64,000 nt of DNA, taken from positions 744,001 to 808,000 of the forward strand of contig NZ_JAAMOX010000002.1 in NCBI RefSeq assembly GCF_011758565.1. The letters run 5' to 3'. The position numbers and the translations under genes were made by a program. This DNA is from Lysinibacter cavernae (GTDB lineage Bacteria; Actinomycetota; Actinomycetes; Actinomycetales; Microbacteriaceae). Each line of letters opens with the position of its first letter. Positions within the stretch are counted from its first letter, which is position 1. Under the pieces are notes generated by a model. It was not told the DNA's origin and did not search any database. It saw nothing but the letters and a program-made list of their open reading frames with translations. Positions 1 through 12,000 of the stretch are shown here, in pieces.

Positions 1-2
1 CT

Positions 3-3000
3 GTAACGTTCAGCGTGCCCGCAAACACCACCTGGCCAGGTCCAGACGGGACAATCGGAACGGGCGATGACGTTGTTGGGCCCGGCACGGCAACGATCTT
101 GACCGGGGCGACAGGGACAGCGCTCCTTGCCCTTTCGAGCACAACTCCTGGTACCTATCCGGTGACCGCGAGCGTCAACGGGACCGAGAGCATTACCGGC
201 TCGCCGCAGAGCGTGACGTTCACCCGCGTACCAATTGACGTGGCATCCCCTGACACGAACTACACCGTCTCGACCGGAAACGCCGTTGCAGACGGTTCGG
301 CAACGCACACCATCACGGTCAGGCTGATCGATGGAGCTGGACATCCTGCCGCAGGATGGGCCGACCGCCTCGCTGCCGTCGCTGCCCCGGCAACGGGTGT
401 GTCGGTAAGCGGATTCGCTGCCACCGCCACGCCTGGCGAGTACACGGCGACCGTGACCTCAACGCAGGCCGGAGCAAAAGGCATCACGGTTTCCCTGCTT
501 GACGATGATGATGCGAGCCACGCGATTAGTCTGCTCGCCGCTGGGAACCCAAATGCGGTCTTTATCGCCGGCACCCCCGTCATCGGTGACGGGTTCTCGT
601 CTGTCGCGATCGACGACAGCAACGACAGGCTTGCTGACGGCAGCGCATTCCACCAGGTGACCGTTGTGCTGGCCGATGCCAACCACAACCCCGTCACCGG
701 AGCGGCCGCGCGGCTCAGCTCAAGCGTCGCTGACAACACCAACGGCGCCGTGACGGTGACGGCATTTGCCGAAACCGGCACCCCAGGCACCTACCTCGCC
801 CTCGTTCGGTCAACCGAAGCCGGCGCCCAGCAGGTCACGGCCGCATTTGACGGCACCCTGACCATAGGCACGGTTACCGCCAACTTCGCGGCGGGCGCCG
901 TTGATCTTGGCAACCCCGGCAGCCGCTTCAGCGTCTCGTCAGGCAATGAACTTGTTGGCACGGGCCAGCACACCGTCACGGTGACCCTCGCGGATGCGAA
1001 CGGCAACCCCGTCGCGGGCCAGGCGGCAACACTCAGCGCGACATCCGCAGGCGCCCTTGGCGCCGGAGTGATCACCGGCTTTGTCGAAACGGGAACACCG
1101 GGCACCTACACCGCGACGGTCACGTCAACTCTTGCCGGCGGCAAAGTCATTACCGCCCGCTTTGGAGTCAGCGCGATCACGCTCGCTGGCAACGGAACGG
1201 CAACGTTTATCGCCGATGAGGTTGACCTTGGCAACTCATCGTCGGGATACACGGTCTCGGGCGGAGAAGTATCGGTTGAAGACGGCGAACACGGTGTAAC
1301 CGTCACGCTCGCTGACCGCTTTGGCAACCCCGTCACCGGCCGTGCGGCCGATCTGCTGGCCGTAACAGGAGACGACCTTGGCACCGGCGCGATCACCGCG
1401 TTTGTCGAATCAGCGAAGCCAGGCACCTACCTTGCCGTGGTGACCTCCTCCGTCTCCGGCGAGAAAACGATCACGGTGACCCTCAGCGGCGACGACGTAT
1501 CCCTGACTGGCAACGACGTGGCGAGATTCGAGGCCGGCGGTGTTGACGTCGACAACATCGGGACCCGATACTACGTCTCAGGCGGAGACGAAGTCGTCAG
1601 CACCGGCGAGCACGTCATCACGGTGACCCTGTCAGACGCGCTTGGTAACGCGGTTCCAGGGCAGGCCGACGGCATCCTCTCGACCACCCTGAACGACCTT
1701 GGCACCGGGTCCATCTCGGCGTTTACCGAGACCTCTACACCCGGCACGTACACCGCGACGATCACCTCAACCGTTACTGGCGACAAGGTCGTGACGACGG
1801 TCTTTGGCGCCGAGCGGCTCACCGTCCTTCTCGACGGCAACGACACCGCCACCTTTGTTCCCGCGCCGGTTTCGCCGGCCCTGAGCGGGTTTGAAGTTTC
1901 GACGGGCAGCCAGACCGCCGGCGTTGGTAGCCACTCTGTGGTGATTCAGCTGAAGGATGCGTTTGGCAACCCGGTTCCCGGCCGCGCCGGAGACCTGGCC
2001 GCGACAACCAACACTCCGGACGGCGTCTCAATCGCCGCTGTGGTTGAGACCGGCACTCCCGGAACGTATTCAGCGGTCATCACCTCAACAACTGCGGGAG
2101 CCAAGGTCATCTCCGTCACCCTTGACGGCGATGCCATCACCGCGACGGGCAATGACACCGCGCTCTTCGCTGCGGGCGGCGTAGACCTTGGAAATCCCAA
2201 TAGCCACTTCTCGGTCTCTGGCGGCAGCGTTTCGGTGTCTGGCGGCTCACACTCCGTGACGGTGACCCTTGCGGATGCGTTTGGCAACCCGGTCTCGGGC
2301 CAGGCTGTGAATCTTGTCGCCGCAACGGTTGATAGCCTCGGCTCCGGCGCCATCACAAACATCGTCGAGACGGTTCCCGGCACATACACCGCCACGATTA
2401 CCTCGTCGGTCTCCGGGGACAAAACCATAACCGTGACGCTTGGCGGGGCGGATGTGACCCTTGCAGGTAACAACATCGCAAGCTTTATCTCGGGCGGCGT
2501 TGCGCCAGGTAACGAGAACACTCGCTACTCGGTTTCATCAGGCAACCAGACCGTTGGCACCGGATCACACACCATTTCGGTGACACTGGCCGACGCCGAC
2601 GGCAACCCGGTTGGCGGCCAAGCTGCCGGCCTCACCGGCGCAACATCCGCGGGTATCGGCACCGGTACTATCTCGACGTTCACCGAGTCGGGAACCACGC
2701 CAGGTACCTACACCGCAACCATCAGTTCGTCGGTCTCAGGCGGCAAGCCAATCACCGTCACCTTTGGCGCAGTGTCACTCACGCTTGAGGGCAACGGCAC
2801 GGCGGCCTTTGTCGCCGGTGCAGTTGATCCCGCGAACACCCTCACCGGCTACGTCGTATCCGGCGGACAGGTCTCGGTTGCAGGCGGGTCTCACTCCGTG
2901 ACGGTCTCCCTCGCCGATGCGTTTGGCAACCCTGTTTCTGGACAGGCCTCCCTGCTTACGGGTGCCTCGTCGGCCAACCTTGGCACCGGCGTCATCTCGG

Positions 3001-6000
3001 GCTTTACCGAGGGCGGCGTCGCGGGAACATACACCGCCACAATCACCTCAAGCAATGCCGGGGCAAAGCCCATTACCGTTACCCTCGACGGTGATGACCT
3101 CACGCTGAGGGGCAACGGAACGGCAACGTTTATCGCCGGCGGCGTAGATCCAGGTAACGCCGGCACTCGCTTTTCCGTCACCGAGGGCAGCCAGCCCGTT
3201 GGCACAGGAACCCACACCGTCACCGTGACCCTCGCAGATGCTGACGGAAACGCGGTTTCTGGACAGGCCGCAGGGATTGCCGCCAACACCACCGGCAACC
3301 TAGGTACCGGAGCAATTAGCGCATTTACGGAGACCGGCACTCCCGGAACCTATATCGCCCTCGTGACGTCGAGTGTTGCCGGTGGCAAGACCATCACCGC
3401 AACGTTTGGCGGCTCTGGCCTGACCACTGTTGCCAATAATGTGGCCAATTTTGCCGCGGGCGCAGTTGACCCAGCGAGCCCGTTCACCGGGTTTGCGGTG
3501 AGCGCAGGCGAGGCATCCGTCATCGGGGGAACCCACACCGTGACGGTGACCCTGTCGGATACCCTCGGGAACCCCATTTCGGGGCAGGCAGCTTCGCTCG
3601 CGGCCACGTCATCCGGAGACCTTGGCACAGGCCTCATCACCGGGTTCGTAGAAACGAGCACACCAGGCCAATACGCGGCAACAATTACGTCATCGATCGC
3701 GGGCCCTAAGACCATCGCGGCCACCTATGTTGGCACCGACCTTGTTGCGCTCGGCAACGAGATCGCGACGTTTGTCGCCGGTGACGTCGACTTCACAAAC
3801 GACGCCACAAACTACTCCGTCTCGACCGGAAACCAAACGGTTGGCACCGGTGAGCACACCGTGACGGTGACGCTTGCGGATGTAAATGGCAACCCCGTCT
3901 CGAACCTTGCGTTTGCGATTGTGGCCGCAACATCCGATGATCTTGGTGCTGGCGCCATCTCGGCGTTCACCGAGTCGGAGACCGTGCCTGGCACCTATAC
4001 CGCCACCGTCACATCGACGCTCGCTGGAGGCAAAGCCATCACGGTGACAACCAATGACGAGGCCGTGACGCTGCAAGGGAACGGGACGGCAACCTTTGCC
4101 GCAGCAGCCGTTGACCTCGGCAATGCACAGAGCTCGTACTCGGTCTCAACCGGAGACGAGACCGTCGTATCGGGATCGCACACGGTGACGGTGACACTCG
4201 CCGACGAGTTCGGTAACCCCGTTCCCGGGCAAGCGAGCGAACTCTCGGCAACAACAACCGACGACCTCGGTTCGGGAACGGTCTCAGGTTTCACTGAGTC
4301 TGGAACCACACCCGGCACGTACACGGCATCCGTCACCTCAAGCATCGCCGGCACAAAGGCGCTCACGGCGACGTTCTCTGGCGATGACATCACGCTGAGC
4401 GGCAACGATAGCGCCACGTTTGTTGCTGGTGCCGTTGACACTGGCAACGCGGGGACGGCGTATTCCGTGTCGGCCGGCGACCAGCCAGTGAGCACCGGTA
4501 GCCACGTTGTGACGGTGACCCTCGCGGATGCCGAGGGCAACGCGGTTTCCGGCCAGGCAGGAACCCTGACCGCCGCAACCACTGACCCGCTCGGAGCCGG
4601 AGACTTCTCCGTCTTTACCGAGTCTGGTTCAACGCCTGGTACCTACACGGCATCCGTGACCTCGACGATCTCGGGAAGCAAAGCAATCACCGTAACGGTT
4701 GGTGCCGAGCCCGTCACGCTGGATGGCAACGGGACAGCTATCTTTACCTCGGCCGCCGTTGATCTCACGAACGACGGCAGCGCGTACTCCGTGTCGACCG
4801 GTAACGAGACCGTCGGCACCGGCTCGCACACGGTGACCGTGACGCTCGCGGATGAGTTTGGGAACCCCGTTCCCGGACAGGCAGGCGATCTTCTCGCCGA
4901 GACGGTCGACAGCCTCGGTACTGGCAGCGTCTCATCCTTCACCGAGTCGGGCACAACACCCGGTACGTATACGGCTACCGTGACCTCAAGCGTGTCGGGG
5001 TCCAAGACCATCACGGCCACATTGAGCGGCGACCCGGTCACACTCTCTGGCAATGGCGTCGCGGTCTTCGTGGCAGGTGGCGTTGACCTGACAAACGATG
5101 GTTCGAACTACTCCGTTTCGACGGGTGACGCCTCCATTGAGGGTGGGTCACACATCGTCACCGTGCATCTCGCGGATGCGCTTGGCAACCCGGTTCCCGG
5201 CCAGGCCGCGAGCCTCTCCGCAGACACGGTCGACGATCTTGGCTCCGGGTCAATTACCTCGTTCACCGAGGGTGCCCCAGGAACCTACACTGCAACGGTT
5301 ACCTCGAGCCTTGCCGGTGGCAAGACGCTGACGGCGACCTTTGCGACCGAGGCAATCACCCTCGACGGCAACGACGTTGCCACCTTTATCGCTGGTGGCG
5401 TTGACCCGGATAATGACGGTACGCGCTACTCGGTTTCGGCGGGTGACGAGATCGTCAACACCGGATCGCACACCGTGACGGTGACCCTCGCGGATGTTGA
5501 GGGGAACCCTGTGCCAGGGCAGGCCGTTGGCCTCGTCGCGAGCACCCTTGACGATCTTGGCACCGGCTCCATCCAGGGCTTTGTAGAGAGCCCAACAACG
5601 CCGGGAACGTATACGGCGACCATCACGTCAACGGTTTCGGGTGCGAAGGTCATCACGGTCACCTTTGGTGGCTCCGACATCACCCTCGACGGGAACGACA
5701 CCGCAGTATTTATCGCTGCCGCGGTTGACCCAGGCAACGCCGGCACCAGCTATTCCGTCTCGGCGGGAAGCGAAACGGTTGGCACCGGCTCGCACACCGT
5801 AACGGTGCTGCTGGCTGACGCGTTTGGCAACCCGGTTCCCGGCCAAGCCGCGACCCTGACCGGCAGCTCGGTAGCCGACCTCGGCACGGGCGTTATCACC
5901 GGCTTCACGGAGACGGCTACGCCAGGAACATACACGGCGACGGTCACCTCCAGCGTTTCGGGTCCAAAGCCCATCACCGTTACGGTCGGTGCCGCCTCCG

Positions 6001-9000
6001 TCGAGCTTGCTGGCAACGGCACTGCCCTCTTCGCCCCCGGCGAAGTAGACCTTGGTGCCTCTGGAAGCGGATTCTCGGTCTCGGGTGGGGATGCCTCCGT
6101 TGAGGACGGCGAACACACCGTCACCGTGACCCTCACCGACGCGTTTGGCAATGCGGTATCTGGGCTGGAAGCTGATCTCACGGCATCCACGAGCGACGAC
6201 CTTGGCTCAGGCTCGGTCGGTGCGTTTGTGGAAACCGGTACAGCTGGCACCTACACGGCGACCATTACGTCGAGTATTGCCGGTGGGAAAACAATCACCG
6301 TGACCCTCGGCACCGATGCCGTGACGGCAGACGGCAACGTGGTCGCCACGTTTATTGCAGGCGGTGTTGACCCAGGCAACGCTGGCACGCGCTACTCGGT
6401 ATCTTCCGGCGACGAAACGGTTGGTACGGGCGAGCACACAATTACGGTGACCCTTGCGGATGCAGCCGGCAACCCGGTTCCTGGCCAAGCGACTGGTCTG
6501 CTGGCCGTCACCGCCGCTGATCTTGGCGCGGGTGACATCTCAGCATTCACCGAGGTCTCTGGGACCCCAGGTACCTACACGGCGACGATCACCTCCACGA
6601 TTGCGGGCGACAAAGCCGTGACCGTGACAACGGCCGGCTCCGCGGTGACCGCAGACGGTAACACCACGGCAACCTTTGTTGCTGCCGGCGTTGACCTGAA
6701 CAACGCTGACACCTCGTTCTCGGTATCAACAGGAGACGCCTCCGTTGATGGCGGCAGCCACCAGATCACCGTTCTTCTTGCCGACGAATTTGGCAACCCG
6801 GTATCAGGTCAGGAAGCGGAGCTCGCGGCAGCAACGGCTGACTCGATTGGGTCGGGAAGCATCTCGGCCTTTACCGAGAGTGCGAGCAGCCCGGGCACGT
6901 ATACCGCAACGATCACGTCGAGCGTCACGGGCGGAAAGACCGTGACGGCAACGTTCGCGACCGAGGCGATCGCGCTCAACGGCAACAACGTGGCGACCTT
7001 TATCGCCGGTGGTGTTGATCCTGATAACGCCGGCACGCGTTACTCAGTTTCAACAGGCGACGAGACGGTGAGCACGGGTTCACACACCATCACGGTGACG
7101 CTTGCGGATGCCGAAGGCAACCCAGCCCCCGGCCAGGCCGCGGGTCTGACAGCAGACACCGTCAATGACCTCGGGGTTGGCTCCATCTCCGGCTTCACTG
7201 AGGTCTCGGCAACTCCTGGCACTTACACGGCCACCGTGACCTCGACGGTCTCTGGTGACAAAGCCATCACGGTGCTCTTTGGGGCGAGCCCAGTGACCCT
7301 TGACGGGAACGGCAGCGCATCCTTCGTTGCGGGCGCCATTGACTACGGCAACGCGGCTACCGCATACGCCGTCTCGACTGGCGACGAAACGGTTGGCACC
7401 GGCGAACATACCGTCACGGTGACGCTTGCGGATACCCTTGGCAACCCAGTGCCAGGCCAGGCGGCTGGTCTTGTTGGAGCAACCGTTGACGGCCTTGGAA
7501 CCGGCGGTATCTCTGGCTTCACCGAAAGCGGGACGACTCCAGGCACCTATACCGCGACGATTACCTCGACGATTGCCGGCGAGAAAACCATCACGGTCTC
7601 TCTCGGGGTCAACACCATCAGCGCCTCTGGCAACGTCATCGCGAGCTTCATTTCTGGCGGCGTTGACCTGGGGAACGGCGGAACGAGCTACGCGGTATCG
7701 ACGGGAGACGTCTCGGTTTCCGGCGGCGTCCACGAGGTCACCGTCACGCTCGCGGACGAGTTTGGTAACGCCGTTTCCGGTCAGGCCGCTGGTCTCGCGG
7801 CCACGACGGTTGACGACCTCGGCTCTGGCTCGATCACCACGTTCACCGAGGTTGCTGGGACCCCAGGAACCTACACCGCCGAGATCACTTCGAGCGTTTC
7901 TGGCGGCAAGACGATCACCGTCACGCTTGGTGACGAGGCTGTCTCGGCAGCGGGCAACAGCATCGCGAGCTTTATCGCAGGAGGGGTAGACCCCGGAAAC
8001 GCTGGTACCCGCTACACGGTATCCACTGGCGATCAGACAGTTGGCACTGGCGAGCACACAATCACGGTGACCCTCGCGGATGCCGACGGCAACCCCGTCC
8101 CCGGCCAGGCAATTGGTCTTGCCGCGACCACAACGGACCCAATCGGCACGGGTGATATCTCGCCCTTCACCGAAGACGCAGGAACCCCAGGCACCTACAC
8201 CGCGACCGTCTCCTCCAGCATTGCCGGAGACAAGACGATCACGGTGCAATTTGGCGCAAGCTCCGTCACCGCAACAGGCAACACCGTCGCGACCTTTGTC
8301 GCCGGCAGCGTCGACCTCTCGAACCCCGGCAGCGGTTACTCCGTGTCAACGGGTGACGAGACAGTTGGCACGGGAGCCCACACGGTGACGGTCACGCTCG
8401 CCGATAGCCTTGGCAACCCCGTTCCCGGCCAGTCGGCAGAGCTCGACGCGGCGACGGTCAGCGGCCTTGGCACTGGCTCCATCACCAACTTTGCAGAGGA
8501 TGCCGGTACCCCTGGCACCTACACGGCAACGATCACCTCCACGGTTGCCGGAGGCAAGGTCATCACGGTTGACCTTGCTTCGGCAGACGTGCCGCTCGTT
8601 GGTAATGACACGGCAGTATTTATCGCCGCCGCAGTTGACCTCGCAAATGGGGGCACGGTCTACACCGTCTCCACGGGGAACGAGACGGTTGGCACTGGCT
8701 CGCACACCGTGACCGTAACGCTGCTTGATAGCTTCGGCAACGGCGTGACCGGGGCGGCAGGTCTGCTTGTTGGCAGCGCGACCGGCCTCGGCACCGGTTC
8801 GGTTTCGGCGTTTGCGCCAACCGGAACCGACGGCGTTTACACCGCAACCGTGACGTCGAGCGTGGCCGGCGACAAGCCAGTTAGCGTGACGTACGACGGC
8901 GATGCGGTAACGGCATCCGGAAACACCAGCGCGGTATTCGTTTCTGGTGGTGTTGATCTCAGCAACCCAGCAACCTCGTACACGGTCTCGACCGGAGACG

Positions 9001-12000
9001 CGACGGTTGGCACCGGCTCGCACACCGTCACGGTGACGCTTGCCGATAGCTTTGGTAACCCCGTGAGCGGGCAGGCGGCTGATCTTGAAGCGGCCACCGC
9101 ATCCAACCTCGGAACGGGCATCATTACCGGCTTTGTGGAGTCGGCTACTGCAGGCACCTACACGGCCACCGTCACCTCAACGGTTTCGGGCGCGAAGCCA
9201 ATCGCGGCAACGCTGAATGGCGACACCATCACGCTTGCTGGAAACGGAAGCGCAACGTTTGTCCCTGCGGCGGTTGACCTTGGAAACGGGGGCAGCGGAT
9301 TCGCCGTCTCTGGTGGCGATGTGTCGGTCAGCGGAGGCTCCCACCTTGTCACGATTACCCTTGTGGATGCCTTTGGCAACCCGGTGCCGGGACAGGCATC
9401 CGACCTGCTGGCCGCAACCGCCGATTCGCTCGGCAGCGGATCCATCACAGCAGTGAGTGAATCTTCCACAACCCCAGGCACCTACACGGCATCCGTTACG
9501 TCAAGTGTTGCCGGTGGGAAAACGATCACGGTTACCTTTGGCGGTGACGATGTCACCGCATCCGGCAACGTCGTGGCGAGCTTCATCGCCGGCGGCGTAG
9601 ACCCGGGTAACGATGACACCGGCTATGTGGTGAGCACCGGAGACCAGACCGTTGGCACCGGATCACACACCGTAACGGTGACCCTTGCCGATGCCGACGG
9701 CAACCCGGTCCCAGGCCAGGCGGCTGGACTCACTGGCGCCAGCGTTGACCCCCTCGGAACCGGCAGCGTCTCGGCGTTTACCGAGTCAGCAACCGTCCCT
9801 GGAACCTACGAGGCAACCGTCACGTCGAGCGTTGCTGGGGAGAAAGCCATCACGGTGCTTTTCGGTGCTGCTCCGCTCACGCTGCGAGGCAACGGAACGG
9901 CGACGTTTGTCGCGGCCGCGGTCGACCTTGGAAACGCCGGTACTCGCTACGGCGTCTCAACGGGTGACCAGGTTGTCGGCGCCGGCTCGCACACCGTCAC
10001 CATTACTCTCGCGGATGGGCTTGGTAATCCGGTTTCCGGCCAGGCAACAGCGCTGCTCGCGGCCACCTCTGGCAGCCTCGGCGCAGGATCGATTACGACA
10101 GTGATCGAGACGGCCACACCAGGAACCTACACGGCGTCAATAACGTCAACAGTTGCGGGAAGCAAGCCAGTGACCGTCAGCTTCGGCGGCGACGCCGTGA
10201 CGGCATCCGGCAACACCTCCGCGGTCTTTATCGCGGCGGCTGTTGATCCCAACGCCGACGGCACGTCATACTCCGTTTCTGGCGGCGATGCGTCGGTCGA
10301 GGGCGGTTTGCACCTCATTACCGTGGTGCTGGTGGATGCCTTTGGCAATCCCGCACCAAGCCATGCCAGCGAAATCGCGGCCTCAACCGCAGCCGACTTG
10401 GGTACGGGCGCAATCTCGGCATTTACCGAGACCGGCACGCCCGGAACATACACCGCCACCGTGACTTCGTCGATTGCGGGAGACAAAGCGATTACCGCGA
10501 CCGTGAACCTTGCGGCGATCACCCTCAACGGCAATGGAACGGCGACGTTTACCGCCGGCGGCGTTGACCCAACCAACCCTGGAACCTCCTTCTCCGTCTC
10601 GACCGGCACGCGGCCAGTTGGTGCCGGAGCGCACACCGTCACCGTGCTGCTGGCGGATGCTGCGGGCAACCCCGTACCCGGCCAGGCCGCTTGCCTGACC
10701 GCCTCGACCCTTGACCCGCTTGGCGCCGGGCTGATCGACGGATTCACAGAGACGGTACCCGGCACCTACGAGGCTGACATCCACTCCACCATTGCTGGTG
10801 AGAAGACCATCACCGTGACCTGCGGGGCAACCGCGATCGCGGCAGATGGAAACGATGTGGCCGAGTTTGTCGCCAATACCGTTGACCCAGGTGACTCTGG
10901 CACTGATTTTGGCGTTTCTATCGGAAACCAAATTGTGGGTTCAGGCTCGCACACGGTCACGGTGCACCTCGCCGACGAGTTCGGTAACCCGGTTTCCGGC
11001 CTCGCTGCGATGCTTACCGCATCCACAACGGACCCACTGGGAACCGGGGTTGTCACCGGCTTTGTCGAATCGGCAACGACCCCTGGAGAGTATGTTGCCA
11101 CGATCACTTCAACCGTCGCCGGTGTGAAGCACATCAGCGTCGAGTACAACGGCATTGAGCTTTCATCTCCCGGTATTGACACCGCCTCCTTCATTGCGGC
11201 GGCCGTCGATTTGACCGCAGATGGCACCAGCTATTCCGTCTCGGGCGGCAGCGTGTCGGTCAGTGGAGGATCACACACGGTGACGGTGACCCTCGCGGAT
11301 GAGTTTGGTAACCCAGTTCCCGGACAGGCCGCCCAGCTTGTGGCCGCCACAGCGGCCGACCTCGGCACCGGCACGGTCACTGCGGTGACCGAGTCTGCCA
11401 CGCCAGGCACCTACACCGCGACCGTCACCTCGTCGATTGCGGGTGGCAAGGCCATGACCGTTGAGTTCAGCGGCAGCCCCGTAACGCTCAACGGGAACGA
11501 TACGGCCACGTTTGTGGCTGGTGGTGTTGACCCGGGTGACGCCGCGACTCGATACTCCGTCTCCGGCGGGGTTGAGCGCGTTGGCACCGGTTCGCATACG
11601 GTGACGGTGACGCTCGCCGACGCGTCGGGCAACCCGGTCTCTGGTCAGGCCGCTGGACTCACCGGTAGCTCGTCAGCATCCTTGGGCACCGGAGGTATTT
11701 CGGCCTTCACCGAGACGGGAACTCCTGGAACCTATGAGGCGACGATCACGTCAACAGTTGCAGGGGCGAAGGCCATCACCGTTGCCTTTGGCGGTTCAGC
11801 CCTGACGCTCGACGGGAACGGCACCGCGCTATTCTCGCCGGGGAACGTTGACCCAAACCACGCGGGCACCGTCTACTCGGTCAGCCCCGGCGCGGCAACG
11901 GTCGGCACGGGTTCGCACACGGTCACGGTGACAGTCGTTGACGAATTTGGGAACCCCGTCAGCGGGGTGACCGACCTGGCCGCGGCAACGTCGGCGGCGT